A stretch of 64,000 nt of DNA from Protea cynaroides (Eukaryota > Streptophyta > Magnoliopsida > Proteales > Proteaceae): positions 56,719,007 to 56,783,006 of the forward strand of contig CM053269.1 of the NCBI GenBank assembly GCA_028583415.1, in the 5' to 3' direction. The notes under the pieces are model-generated. The model did no database searches and was not told the DNA's origin. It worked only from the letters and a program-made list of their open reading frames with translations. The position numbers and the translations under genes are program-made. Of this stretch, positions 12,658 to 26,095 are shown in pieces; the first letter of the stretch is position 1; each line of letters opens with the position of its first letter.

Positions 12658-14682
12658 TGATAAACCTTGAATGACACTGAGAGGGGGGGGGTGAATCAGT
12701 GTGAATAATTTCTCCCTTGGTTTTTCTTTGCTGCCCAGTGATATTCACAAAATAACCTGTCCCAAACACAATCGTATGCAAATCTACCTCACACCACTCA
12801 GTGGCCAAGTCTACCAGATTTGCACACCCATCCTGCAATTCATTCCACGCACTTCACAAAGCTCATAAACAAGCAAACCACAACACACAAAAATTACGTG
12901 GTTCACCACCACAGTGAGTGATGGCTAATCCACGGAGTAATGCCCAATGGGCTTCGTATTTACTAAATACTCAACTTTTAGCCCTTTTCAGGACAAGGAT
13001 GCTCACCTTAAATTTTCCCAGCATAAAACTGAGAGGGCGTAACAACGCCAGAATTCAGGCATAAAGCCAGTGTCCAGCACCCACTGAACACATCACAACA
13101 GATACAATTTTTGGGGCTTATAATGATGCCCTACAATTAAATCCCACCCTAGCAAGGCATTCAATATTTTTCTTCTCTTTTTCTTTGCCTAATGCTAGCA
13201 TACAATAGATTCCCATGTACCATAGGCATTCAACATCATTATCCTACTTGAACATACAATAGATTGGTTCAATAAATAATAAAAGGGATAAGAAAATCTC
13301 ACAACCAATTTTTCTGATAATTGACGATGTTCTTCTTCATCTGGTAGTCAATAAACCCTTGCCATATGCAATCAAGCTCTTCCAGCCTTCAAGAACACTT
13401 CAATGTATCGGCATTAGCATAAACAGTGATGGAGAATGACTGTCTTCAATTCCCAAAGCAAGAAAAATCAAAAAGAAGAGGTTTTTCCCCTTTTTCTTCA
13501 AAAACTCCCCTTCTGCAATTTTTCTCGCGGCCAGCAGTCTCTCTAACCATTCTCAATAGAAAGAGCATTAAAAACCTAGCTCGGTGCAATTTGGATCGTC
13601 GGATTTGGCCACCGGATGACCAAGTTATGGCATAAACAAGTTCGGCCTCTGAAAAAATTCCAAATGGAATCTTTTAAACCCACATGGTGCGCCTGCGACG
13701 CACCGTAGCCGCGCCCTGACGCGCTCTGATTGGCTGAAAAAGAATCATAAAGTAATAGCCGTCAGATTTCACTAAAAATGGCGGGATTGAACCAGATCCC
13801 TCGGATCTGGATAATCCGCGCCTCCGAAATTCGGAGGTCATGTGATGCGCAGGATTGGAATCTTTTCCGCCGACGCACTATAAGCGCGCCACACTGGATC
13901 GCGGCTTAGCTTCCATGTGATGCGGCGCATAATATTATACTGCGTCGGACGAATCAGAATACTCGCGGGAGTATCTGACGCATCTGACGTATATACACAT
14001 AATCCCGCATTCATCTGAGCCATCGGATTTGCATCTTGTATACGCGGCTTCATTTGAGCCGCCGATCTTGCATCTTCAACATTCTTGTCTTCCCAAAATA
14101 CCCCTGAGAACTTCAAAAATGGCCTCTGTAACCAAAGAAGTTTTATTAAACTTCTACAGGGATGATTTTCCAGAGAGTTTTTCTCTCTCCTGGAAAATCA
14201 TCGAACAGGTGATAGGCGTGCGGACTTGCGGCAAGGTTGTGCATGCGGACTGGCTGGCTTGCGGGGCAGGACTGCCTTGCGGGCTGGCCTGCCTTGCGGG
14301 CTGGCTGGCTTGCTGGCAAGGCAAGCCTGGCCTGCCTTGCGGGCTGGCTGGCCTGCTGGCAAGGCAAGCCGGGCTGGGCTGCCTTGTGGCTGGCCTGCTG
14401 TGCCACTTGACTGGCCTGCTGTGCTGGCTGCTCGGCTGGCTGGCCTGTCTAGGTGGCATACCACTATGGTGGGTCCCACCTTCTCTCTCCTGGGTCCCAC
14501 TTTCTCTCTCCTCTTTCTCTCTCCTCAAATTCTTTCACCTCTTCCATGCTTCACAGTACCTGTAACAAAGCCGTATCACCTGTATCACTGCCATGTCGCC
14601 TGTAAGGTCCGCAGACACTCTCTCTCATCAAACTGGACCCAGTTGGTCCAATTTGCCAACAATTACAATATATAGGCCAACA
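12658..14682 (+). mobile_element. Solo LTR of the ~2-kb LTR family, copy 3, upstream of LecRK copy 1
   Basis: Starts TGATAAACCTTGAATGACAC and ends ATATAGGCCAACA, with TG and CA termini. The flanking 5-mers GTTTC (12653-12657) and GTTCC (14683-14687) match at four of five bases, consistent with an old target duplication. The GC-rich core (14220-14460) is expanded into imperfect repeats of ggctggcctgc and gcaaggcaagcc units. The large open frames over that core on both strands are compositional artefacts. The insertion separates the upstream flank of LecRK copy 1 from its 5' leader. Confidence 0.83.
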
Positions 14683-15620
14683 GTTCCTATACAAATTGAT
14701 TTTAATGGCAGCAACCCATCAGGGTAAGGTCAACAAATGAGGAACCAAAGAATTGATGATAGTAGAACCTTCCAATCATTAAAGAAACCCTCCAATCATT
14801 AAAGAAACCCCAAGTGTTGAGACTTTAATAGATATTATATCGATCTGAATAGGAAAACGTAACAGACTGACCCTCGTGGGAGACGAAACAAAACAATCCA
14901 ACGGAACAATACCAACTAAGACAAAGCTAAAACATAATAAAGTCCCAGCAAAGGAACAAAAACAGTCACCACACAACATTCATTCATTAAGGTCTTGAAA
15001 ATAATTAGGAGTACCCTCAGACGGAAAACCGCAATCTAAATCCAATTGGAAACTGACACATTTCCAATCTTCAATAAAATAATATTAAAATAGTCTGGAA
15101 TCAGGAATCCAATTCGATCAGACCCAAAATCCATACGAATCAACCGATCAATTGATCCAATACTAATACCTTAACCATGTTTCACATTGATTATGGAAGT
15201 AAGGGGATGCGAGGAATGCCAAAGTAAAGTGGAAGGGAATTTAAAGGTCAATCAATCATGTGGCCAGAGGCTGTAAATCCGATACGGATTCCTTAACCAT
15301 GATTCAAATTAATTATTGAAGGGGATGCAAGTAATTGTAATACCATAGTATTACGGGAATAGTAATACAAAGGAAGTGGAACAGACTCTTTTTTTTTTTT
15401 TCTTGATAAGAGGTGCACCGTCTACTCCATTAAATCTTTCTCTCTCTTTTGACCTAGGAGCGTACATCTTAGGAAATGAAAAAATTTTGAGGTTGAATTT
15501 TTTTTTTTTGCCTTCAAGCCATTCACACGTAATATTAAGTGTTTTATTTTTTTTTCTGCTTTAGGTGTTAGTGGAATGGTTCTCATTCAATTCTAAAATG
15601 ACTTAGTCTATGTAGTCATG
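14683..15620. repeat. 5'-flank module of LecRK unit 1
   Basis: Collinear with the DNA upstream of copies 2-5. Shared blocks are agtggcagcaacccatcaggg-like text, ccaatcattaaagaaac, a ttgatctgaa..gagaacac block and the paired ccttaaccatgattcaaatt stretches. No coding region is seen. An old poly-T insertion followed by ttgataagaggtgcacc (15387-15420) has counterparts at the same place in units 3-5. Confidence 0.65.
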
Positions 15621-16472
15621 GGATCATAATAGGCCTGCGCAACTTGTCAAACTGAAGGTCCCCCCCCCCCCCACCAAGGCTGGGACCACATCCTGTCCAT
15701 AATGTGTGGGATCCGCTACACCTATGGACGAACGTGAGGTTACCCACACCCACAAACTACAATGAAGTCTCTTTGACGCTTTCAACGGAGAAAAAAATCC
15801 AACGCCCCAGAATTGCAGGGTCATAATATATATAAAATAAGAAAATAATTACAAAGATATCCCTTAAAATCAAAACTAATTATAAAAAACCCTTTAGTCA
15901 TTTTCTGTTTATTGACGACGTAAAGACAAGGTTTAACTTTTAATTCCCAAAATGCCCAAAATGCAAAGTGAAAGAACTACTTTACTCTCATTAATTAAGA
16001 ATGACCTTTATTACGTCTTTCTCATTTAGCTCATGTTTGTAAATTGAAGGAGGAACCTGCAACTTTGGTGGCATCTATAGCTTTAGGAAGCATATAGTTC
16101 ACTGATGACGTGCAACTCACCGCATTATTTGCTGTTCATTTGAGCTCAATGGTGGAAGGTACGAACAACGACATCACCACATTTAACACAGAAGACTACC
16201 AGGCGAGAGGCGGACTGTTCGATCAGTTCTTGTAATTGAGTATGCATTTGATCGACTAGCTCGAAGCGGACAAAGCTCGTCAAGAGGGGAATTTTTCAAC
16301 GTAATTGTGAAAATGAGAGAGTTCAGATCTTCAACTGGAAAATGAACATCAGTATCTTCACCACATTTTTAAACTACCTATTAAAATGTCTCAAATTCCC
16401 CAATACAATGGAAAAAGTCATTGTAAATGTTTTCTTCAATTTTATTCTCCCATGGTGGAGGTCATAGATATT
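15621..16472. other. Intergenic DNA without recognised genes
   Basis: Contains a C homopolymer (15660-15671) and the tail of the unit 1 flank (ccacacctatggacg block near 15715). Nothing codes convincingly. The LARD-like LTR begins at its right edge without a clean terminus. Confidence 0.5.
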
Positions 16473-17328
16473 CTAGGGGCTTTCATGTAAATTATCGTAA
16501 GTTAGATTGTTTGAATTTTCAAATCATCATATCTTGATCATCCGACATCTGAATCATATGGTTCAAGTATCATTATTCCTTATTTTTTGTCCTCTTCAAA
16601 GTGGAAGTAAAGGATTTCTGGTAGAAGTCGCCATTTGGCCCCATGCAAGCTTGCATGCAAAGTTATCATTAGAACTTCAAAGCTTCATATTTTTTCCGTT
16701 ATACGTCGGATTCTGATGATTCCAAAGTCATTATTTATCATTTGTGATGTCCTACAAAGTGGATGTGGAAAATCTCAGGTAGAAGTCTCCGGAGGGTCCC
16801 ATACAAAATTACATATGAAAATGGTAATTTAATCTTCGAAACTTCATATTTTGATCATCTCATATTCAAATCAGGTAATTTCAGTTTCATTATGTTCCAT
16901 TTTTATTACTCTACAAAGTGGACGTAAAGGATTTCCGGTAGAAGTCTCTGAAGGATCCCATGCAGAATGGTGAGCTAAATTATCGAAAATTGGTCCGCTT
17001 AAACTTCAGAAATTCATAAGTTAACCATTTTATTTTCAAATGAGGTGATTCAAGTTCCTATATTCCACATTTTTAGTTTTTTACAAAGTGAACGTAGAAA
17101 ATTGAGAATAGCGGATATCAAAAAATTCCATGCAAAATGATAGTGGAAATGGCTCATGAAATGATAGAGAGAGAAAACCCAGTTAATTTCAGTCAATCCA
17201 GTCAACTCAGCTCAAGCCAGTCCTAGCCCAACCCAGCTCAACTCATATCAGTTTAACTCAGTCAACCCAAGTCAGTCTCAACCCGTTTCGAATAAGTTCA
17301 TCCATGTGCATACTATTTATATATATTA

Positions 17329-17466
<138 letters not shown>

Positions 17467-17529
17467 TATTAAACATATGTGTATATATGTATATAATATT
17501 TATTATTATATATAAATAATAAGATCCAA

Positions 17530-18010
17530 AAGAGATTTAGAAAAAAAGAAAAGAAAAAAAGAGAGGAGATGTGAGAGAGAGAGAGATTTTTGGATTTGGC
17601 ATAAAATTCAAAAGAGATTGAGAAGAAAAGGAAAGAAAAGAGAGAGGCGACGTGAGAGAGAGAGAGATTTTCAGTTTTGGCATAAAATCCAAAAGAGATT
17701 GAGGAGAAAATGAAAGAAAAAAGAGAGGAGACGTGAGAGAGAGAGAGAGAGAGATTTTCAGTTTTGACCTAAAATCCAAAAGAGATTGAGGAGAAAAGGA
17801 AAGAAAAGAGAGAGGATACGTGAGAGAGAGAGAAGAATTTTCAGTTTTGACATAAAATCCAAAAGAGATTGAGGAGAAAAGGAAAGAAAAGAGAGAGGAT
17901 ACGTGAGAGAGAGAGAGAAGAATTTTCAGTTTTGATATAAAATCCAAAATAGATTGAGGAGAAAAGGAAAGAAAAGGAGAGAAAGGACGTGAAAGGAGGA
18001 GTTTTTTGGA
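17530..18010. repeat. Purine-rich minisatellite in LTR A, ~80-bp period
   Basis: Tandem units of about 80 bp carry ccaaaagagattgaggagaa, followed by gaaagaaaagagagagg and an acgtgagagagagag stretch. The same array in the other orientation is at 24230-24670 and 30380-30900. The unit length often keeps one frame open, giving Ser/Leu/Phe-rich open frames on the C/T-rich strand that should not be read as proteins. Confidence 0.9.
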
Positions 18011-19865
18011 GAGCTTTCTTCTTTTGGTCTCTGTTTTGGGAGAAGTGAGAAGGAGAGAGAAAAAAAAAGAGAGAATAAAGGAAAGAAAAGGACGTGAGAG
18101 AGGGGGTGGGTTTTTAGCTTTTCTTCTTTTGGTCTCGGTTTTGAGATAAGTGAGAAGGAGAGAGAAAAAAAAGAGGAGAATTAAAGGAGAGAAAAGGACG
18201 TGAGAGAGGGGAGAGGTTTCAGCAAAGAAAAAGAGGAGATCAAACTGAAAGAGAGGAAGAAGAAGATCGAGATCGAAAGAAGAAGAAGAAGAAAAAGAAG
18301 AAGAAGGAGGAGAAGGAGTTCGCCTGAGGTAAGCTGCCCCTCCCATCTGTTTGTTTTTTTTGTATGTTTGTTGTTGCACCTCATCTCACGATACATCACT
18401 GCCCAATCTCACCAAAGCACCATTGATTGCCACCATACTCATGATCACCTCCCTCTACTAAAACTCAGCCGTGCATACTTGGCCATCAACTGGGATTCTA
18501 TCCTACACATACACCTCATCTTCATCACACTACCCCAGCCCAGTTGTGCAATTCATCTATCTCCCATGCTTGAACCTACACTACAAACCTGTTGCCCATA
18601 TCTTCAACCCACTTATTTGTGACACCTAACTGCCAAGCAAAACCCAACACTCAATATCCCTTGCATCAACGGACCTCATCACAAGTAAATCTGTCCCATT
18701 GATTTGAAAAATCTGTTTGATATATTTTGATATTAATTCTGTCCCAATTGATCTATAAATTGAATGAAATTGATCCGATTTAGAAATTCAATGCAATTGA
18801 TTGATCTAGAAATTGAATGAAATTGATCCGATTTTGGAAATTGAATGAAATTGATCCGATCTGAAAATTGAATGAAATTAATTTGATTGTGAAAATTGAA
18901 TGAAATTGATCCGACTGCCTTAATTTCATGTGATAAAAAATTTTTGATCTGAAGGTATTAAGATTTGATATGCTAAAAATTGATCCGAATGCTTGAGTTT
19001 CATGGGCTCAAAATTGATCCGAATATGCTTGAATTTCATCTGACCACATATTGAAATTGTTATGAAATTGCTCTGATCATATGCTTGAAATTGCTTTGAA
19101 ATTGCTATGAAATTGATCCCATTGGCTTGAAATTTAAGGTAATTTGAATATAGACCATTGAATGTCAAATTTGATTTTGAACGGGTAGATTGTGATTTTG
19201 AATGGTTTTTACCATTGGATCTTGATCATATATGTTTTTAAGTTATCTAAACCATTGGATCTTTATTGTGAGTGGTTTTATTAAATTTGAACGGTTAGAT
19301 TACCATCAAGAGTGATTTATACCGTTGAATTTTTCATCATTAGTGTTTTTAGATGCTCACTGACATGTTTGGATGTCACATAATTGCCATATTTGATGCT
19401 TACACTCTCACATGCCATACTTGGAATGCTTTCACATGTTATCTTTGGATGCTTCTATTTTTGGATTGCACACTTACCATGTTTGTATTGATTCACATGC
19501 TCACTTGCCATCTTTGACTAATTTGTTGCTAAATTTAGATATATTTCTAACATGCTATATTTGGATGCTTACACTACTATATTTAAGCTCACATTGCTAT
19601 GTTGGATTATTTACATTGCTATTATTGAGTACAACAACTAGGGCAAAATAAACCCTAGAATGGAATGACCAATTAGGGCAAGATACACCCTAAAATGGAA
19701 AGAATACAACAATTAGGGTAAAAAATCCTAAAAAATAGAAAGTAAATAGCAATTACGGTAGAAAACCCTAAAAATGAAAAGAAAATAGCAATTAGGGTAG
19801 AAAACCCTAAAAATAGAAAGAAAATAGCAATTATGGTAGAAAACCCTAAAAATAGAAAGAAATTA

Positions 19866-20310
19866 AAAATGGTAGGAATTTAGGTCTCATCCCTAGATCC
19901 TATTAACAAAAATAAAAAGAATTTGGTACACATCCCAAATAAAAATGATAGGAATTAAGGTCTCATCCCTAGATCCTATTCACAAAAATAAAAAAGAATT
20001 TGGTACACATCCCAAATAAAAATAGTAGGAATTTAGGTCTCATCCTTAGATCCTATTGACAAAAATAGAAAGAATTTGATACACATCCCAAATAAAAATG
20101 GTAGAAATTTAGGTCTCATCCCTAGATCCTATTGACAAAAATAGGAAGAATTTGGTACACATCCCAAATAAAAATGGTAGGAATTTAGGTCTCATCCCTA
20201 GATCCTATTGACAAAAATAGAAAGAATTTGGTACACATCCCAAATAAAAATGGTAGGAATTTAGGTCTCATCCCTAGATCCTATTAACAAAAATAGAAAG
20301 AATTTGGTAC
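19866..20310. repeat. ~75-bp minisatellite in LTR A
   Basis: Six or so tandem units each contain tttaggtctcatccctagat, then cctattgacaaaaatag and gaatttggtacacatccc. The counterparts are at 21990-22350 (about 5 units, LTR B) and 27995-28505 (about 7 units, LTR C). Copy-number differences between otherwise matching LTRs show expansion after LTR formation. Confidence 0.92.
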
Positions 20311-20807
20311 ACATTCTAAATCTGACTCTCACAAATTTCGAACTATGTTTTTGGACTTGATTTCCAAGATTGGAATACGTAGGCAGTTTGAGATGTCTTA
20401 CACGTCTCAGATTCAGTCCAAGATCGAACCATCTTTGGTCCGGTTCACTGTATAATATAGTACATTACATTTGCTTGTTTATTTGCTTTAAAACATGATT
20501 GGCTGAACCCTAGGTTAGAATAACTTAGCAACTTGGTTTAGGACATCCCCTATTGAACCCTAGTCATCCAGTTGACCAAGCACAGTCAAAATTAGAGTTT
20601 AAGGAAAGTTTAGGAGGTCGATATTGATCGGGTGGTTTGGGTGCCTAACACATTCCCATAATCGTACCCTGAATACTTACCCGATCTCTTGTAGACCAAA
20701 AAAGTGATACATTGGGTCACAAGTCAATAGAAGTCTAACCTTAGGGTGAGGCTATATTTTTAGAGGTCTCAGACCTTAATCTAAGTGGCGACTCCAACAG
20801 AACAATT

Positions 20808-20941
20808 GATCTTCATCGATACGGATACATTTTTATCCCGAGGAGGATCATCGTTTTCCCATTGTCCTCACAGTACTGTGAGGACAATGGGAAATCGTGA
20901 TCCTCCTCGGGATGAAATGTAGATCCGTATCGATGAAGATC
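20808..20941. repeat. 67-bp-arm palindrome at the LTR A/LTR B junction
   Basis: The left arm 20808-20874 and right arm 20875-20941 are near-perfect inverted copies with no spacer. The centre reads ctcacagt/actgtgag. Each arm is the same internal segment of the LARD-like element (gatcttcatcgatacgg through attgtcctcacagt). This marks the point where two element copies of opposite orientation meet. Confidence 0.95.
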
Positions 20942-21516
20942 ACTGAATTGCCTACGTATCCTTTGGGTCTTCCGTCCCTCCAGAATCAGGTTCCGCATAG
21001 TTCGGGCTAGAGTTTTCTCTCTCTTCCCATGATCATTCATTCTTTCTTTTCTTCTTTTCTTTTTTTTTTTTCATTCTTCTTTGTTCTCTGTACTTTCACC
21101 TTTCTTTCCTTTTCTCTTTTATTTTTTTTTTCATGTTCTTTTCTATTCCTATCTTTCTTCATTTTCAAAACGGGTTGAACTATCCATAAATATTGAGGTA
21201 GCCGCAATGGGGCTTAGAATCTGTATTTTTTCCACTAACATTACTCAAAATCCAAGAGGAACTAGAGATCATGATTTGATCGACTTTCCTTGACTTAACT
21301 TAATCTAGACTTAGAGAAACATGTTTCTTTTCTTTAAAATGCAATCTTGATATGTTCTGCATTCCTGTCAAATTTATATGGATTTCACTTTGATCAAAGT
21401 GCAATCGTGTCTTTTTAATGGATGACCACTGTGAGGACAATGGGAAAACGATGATCCTCCTCGGGATAGAAATGTATCCGTATCGATGAAGATCAATTGT
21501 TCTGTTGGAGTCGCCA
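20875..21516 (-). mobile_element. Partial 5' internal region of the LARD-like element, downstream of LTR B
   Basis: On the minus strand this follows LTR B and begins with the presumed primer-binding site TGGCGACTCCAACAG. It matches 26745-27333 in the complete internal region for about 570 bp, up to ggatacgtaggcaatt. It then carries a second direct copy of the 67-bp segment and stops at the inverted junction. LTR B is therefore followed by another internal region rather than by host DNA. Confidence 0.8.
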
Positions 21517-21517
21517 C

Positions 21518-24500
21518 CTAGATTAAGGTCTAAAACCTCTAAAAATGTAGCCTCACCCTAAGGTAAGACTTCTATTGACTCGTGACCCAATGTATCAGTT
21601 CTTTGGTCTGCTAGAGATCGGATAAGTATTCAGGGTACGATTATGGGAAGGTGTTAGGCACCCAAGCCGTTCGATCAATATCGGCCTCCTAAACTTTTCT
21701 TAAGCTCTAATTTTGACTGTGCTTGGTCAACTGGATGACTAGGGTTCAATGGGGGATGTCCTAAACCAAGTTGCTAAGTTATTCTAACCTAGGGTTCAGT
21801 CAATCATGTTTTAAAACAAATAAACAAGTAAATGTAATGTACAATATTATACAGTGAACCGGACCAAAATGGTTCGATCTAGGACTGAATCTGAGACGTG
21901 TAAGACATCTCAAACTGCCTACGTATTCTAATCCTGGAAATCAAGTCCAAAAATGTAGTTCGAATTTTGAATGAGTCGGATTTGAAATGTGTACCAAATT
22001 CTTTCTATTTTTGTCAATAGGATCTAGGGATGAGACCTAAATTCTTACCATTTTTATTTGGGAAGTGTATCAAATTCTTTCTATTTTTGTCAATAGGATC
22101 TAGGGATGAGACCTAAATTCCTATCATTTTTATTTGGGATGTGTACCAAATTCTAACTATTTTTGTCAATAGGATCTAGGGATGAGACCTAAATTCCTAC
22201 CATTTTTATTTGGGATGTGTACCAAATTCTTTCTATTTTTGTCAATAGGATCTAGGGATGAGACCTAAATTTCTACCATTTTTATTTGTGATGTGTACCA
22301 AATTCTTTCTATTTTTGTTAATAGGATCTAGGGATGAGACCTAAATTTCTACCATTTTTAATTTCTTTTCATTTTTAGGGTTTTCTACCCTAATTGCTAT
22401 TTTCTTTCCATTTTTATGATTTTCTACCTTAATTGTTATTTTCTTTTCATTTTTAGGGTTTTCTACCCTAATTGCTATTTACTTTCCATTTTTAGGGTTT
22501 TCTACCCTAATTGTTGTATTCTTTCCATTTTATGGTGTATCTTGCCCTAATTGGTCATTCCATTCTAGGATTTATTTTGCCCTAGTTTTTATACTCAATA
22601 ATAGTAATGTAAACAATCCAACATAACAATGTGAGCTTAAATATAGCAGTGTAAGCCTCCAAATATAGCATGTTAGAAATATATCTAAATTTAGCAACAA
22701 ATCAGTCAAAGATGACAAGTGAGCATGTGAATCAATACAAACATGGTAAATGTGCAATCCGAAATAGAAGCATCCAAAGATAACATGCGAAAGCATTCCA
22801 AGTATGGCATGTGAGAGTGTAAGCATCAAATATGGAAATTACGTGGCATCCAAACATGTCAGTGAACATCTAAAAACACTCATGATGAAAAATTCAACGG
22901 TATAAATTACTCTTGATGGTAATCTAACCGTTCAAATTCAATAAAACCACTCATAATAAAGATCCAACAGTTTAGATGGCTTAAAAACACATATGATCAA
23001 GATCCAATGGTAAAAATCATTCAAAATCACAATCTACCCGTTCAAAATCAAATTTGACATCCAATGACCTATATTCAAATTACCTTAAATTTCAAGCCAA
23101 TGGGATCAATTTCATAGCAATTTCAAGCATGTGATCAGAGCAATTTCATAACAATTTCAATATGTGGTCGGATGAAATTCAAGCATATTTGGATCAATTT
23201 TGAGCACATGAAACTCAAGCATTTGGATCAATTTTTAGCATATCAAATCTAAATACCTTCAGATAAAAAAAAAATTATCACATGAAATTAAGGCAGTCGG
23301 ATCAATTTCATTCAACTTTCATAATCGAATTAATTTCATTCAATTTCTAGATCAGATCAATTTCATTCAATTTCCAGAATCGGATCAATTTCATTCAATT
23401 TCTAGATCAATCAATTATATTGAATTTCCAGATCGGATCAATTTCATTCAATTTCTAGATCAATTGGAACAGAATTAATATCAAAATATATCAAACAGAT
23501 TTTTCAAATCAATGGGACAGATTTACTTGTGATGAGGTTCGTTGATGCAAGGGATATTGGGTGTTGGGTTTTGCTTGGGAGTTAGGTGTCACAAATAGGT
23601 GGGTTGAAGATATGGGCAGCAGGTTTGTAGTGTAGGTTCAAGCATGGGAGACAGATGGATTGCACAACTGGGCTGGGATAGTGTGATGAAGATGAGGTGT
23701 ATGTGTAGGACAGAATCCCAGTTGATGGCCAAGTATGCACGGCTGGGTTTTAGCAGAGGGAGATTATCATGAGTATGGTGGCAATCAGTGGTGCTTTGGT
23801 GAGGTTGGACAGTGATGTATCGTGAGATATGGTGCAGCAACAAACAAACAAAAAAAACAAACAGATGGGAGGGGCAGCTTACCTCAGGCGAACTCCTTCT
23901 CCTCCTTCTTCTTTTTTTTTTCTTCTTCTTCTTCTTTCGATCTAGATCTTCTTCTTCCTCTCTTTCAGTTTGATCTCCTCTTCTTCTTTGCTGAAACCTC
24001 TCCCCTCTCTCACGTCCTTTTCTCTTTTATTCTCCTCTTTTTTTTCTCTCTCCTTCTCACTTCTCCCAAAACCGAGACCAAAAGAAGAAAAGGAAAAAAC
24101 CCACCCCCTCTCTCACGTCCTATTCTCTCCTTTATTCTCCCTTTTCTTTTTTTCTCTCTCCTTCTTACTTCTCCCAAAATCGAGACCAAAAGAAGAAAGC
24201 TCTCCAAAAAACTCCTCCTCTCACGTCCTTTTCTCTCCTTTTCTTTCCTTTTCGCCTCAATCTCTTTTGGATTTTATGCCAAAACTGAAAATCCTTCTCT
24301 CTCTCACGTATCCTCTCTCTTTTCTTTCCTTTTCTCCTCAATCTCTTTTGGATTTTATGCCAAAACTGAAAATCTCTCTCTCTCACGTCTCCTCTCTTTT
24401 TTCTTTCCTTTTCTCCTCAATCTCTTTTGGATTTTATGTCAAAATCGAAAATCTCTTTCTCTCTCACATCTCCTCTCTCTTTTCTTTCCTTTTCTTCTCA

Positions 24501-25932
24501 ATCTCTTTTGGATTTTATGCCAAATCCGAAAATCTCTCTCTCTCTCGTCTCCTCTCTTTTTTCTTTCCTTTTCTTCCAAATCTCTTTTGGATTTACTCAA
24601 AACCGCAAATCTCTCCCTCTCTCACATCTCCTCTCTTTTTTTCTTCCCTTTTCTTCCAAATCTCTTTTGGATCTTATCATTTATATATAATAATAAATAT
24701 TATATACATGTATACACATATGTTTAATAACATACATATATATATAGTATACAATATATAATATATATAATTAGTATGCACATGGATGAACTGATTCGAA
24801 ACGGGTTAAGACTGGCTTGGGTTGACTGAGTTAAACTGATATGGGTTGAGCTGGGTTGGGCCAGAACTGGCTTAAGCTGAGTTGACTGGATTGACTGAAA
24901 TTAACTGGATTTTCTCTCTATCATTTCATGAGCCATTTCCACTGTCATTTTGTACGGAATTTTTCGATAACCTCTATTCCTAATTTTCTAGGTTCACTTT
25001 GTAAAACATTAAAAATGAGGAATATAGGAACTTGAATCACCTCATTTGGAAATAAAATGGTCAACTTATGAATTTCTAAAGTTTAAGCGGACCAATTATC
25101 GATAATTTAGCTGACCATTCTGCATGGGATCCTTCGGAGACTTCTACCGAAAATCCTTTACATCCACTTTATAGAGTACTAAAAATGGAACATAATGAAA
25201 CTGAAATTACCTTATTTGGATATGGGATGATCAAAATATGAATTTTCGAAGACTAAATGACCATTTCCATATGTAATTTTGCATAGGACCCTTCGGAGAC
25301 TTCTACCTAAGATTTTCCATGTCCACTTTGTAGGACATCACAAATGATAAATAATGACTTTGGAATCATCTGAATCCGACGTATAACGGAAAATATATGA
25401 AGCTTTGAAGTTCTAATGATAACTTTGCATGCAAGCTTGCATGAGGCCCACTGGTGACTTCTACCGAAAATCAATTGCGTCCACTTTGAAGAGGAGAAAA
25501 AATAAGGAATAATGGTACTTGAACCATATGATTCAGATGTCGGATGATCAAGATATGATGATTTGAAAATTCAAACAATCCAACTTACGATAATTTGCAT
25601 GAAAGCCCCTAGAATTATTTATGATAATTTTAGAAACCTCCCTTGTACGTATCATCCGACTAAAATGATCATATCTTCTTCATTTGATATCAGAATTGAG
25701 CAATTCTGGTATCATTTTGAAGATAATTCTATGACCTAGGGATCCATGCAAAATTATAACCCGTGACCTTGCTGTGGGACCTATTGAAAACTTCCTCAAA
25801 TTCATAGACTCATTGAAAATTTTCTCAAATTCACAGTCAAAAATCCAAACTTTCAATCACCTTTTGTCCTTTTGTTGTCCACACACCAGCAGGAATTTGT
25901 TTAGCTGGGATGGCAAAAATGGGGTGCTTACA
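21518..25932 (-). mobile_element. LARD-like LTR B, 3' LTR of the complete element
   Basis: Read on the minus strand it starts TGTAAGCACCCCATTTTTGC, directly after a polypurine tract (AAGAGGGGCATC, complement of 25933-25944). It ends near the TGGCGACTCC primer-binding site at 21516. It is about 4.4 kb long and closely similar to LTR C; the length difference is partly due to minisatellite copy number. It carries the C/T-rich array (24230-24670), a set of gatcaatttcattcaatt repeats (23280-23460) and the ~75-bp array. Ser/Leu-rich open frames of up to 301 codons on the plus strand arise from the C/T-rich array and are antisense to the element. Confidence 0.85.
24230..24670. repeat. Pyrimidine-rich minisatellite in LTR B
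   Basis: About six units of ~80 bp with ctcaatctcttttggatttt, then tgccaaaac and ctctctctcacgtctcctct. It is the reverse-complement counterpart of 17530-18010. Confidence 0.9.
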
Positions 25933-26095
25933 GATGCCCCTCTTAGGCCGAGATTGTGGGCAATTGAGGCCGAAGACAAAAGTGGCCCATTTTTGCATTA
26001 TTCTGTACTTAATCTGGATTCTACCATTGCTCCCTTGAACTGATGCTGTAACTACTCTCCTTTTTTTTTCACACTGTACAACAAACAACTGTAGA

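Noticed and set aside
14029..14675. Overlapping long open frames on both strands (Ala/Gly/Leu/Trp- or Gln/Pro-rich)
   Set aside because: They follow from the GC-rich core of a solo LTR, which has few stop codons in any frame; none is shared in sequence among the four LTR copies.
17537..18379. 280-codon open frame on the minus strand, and similar frames of up to 301 codons at 23822-24761 and 30412-31059
   Set aside because: They run through the C/T-rich minisatellite of the LARD LTRs, consist of Ser/Leu/Phe repeats, exist in several frames at once, and lie antisense to the element.
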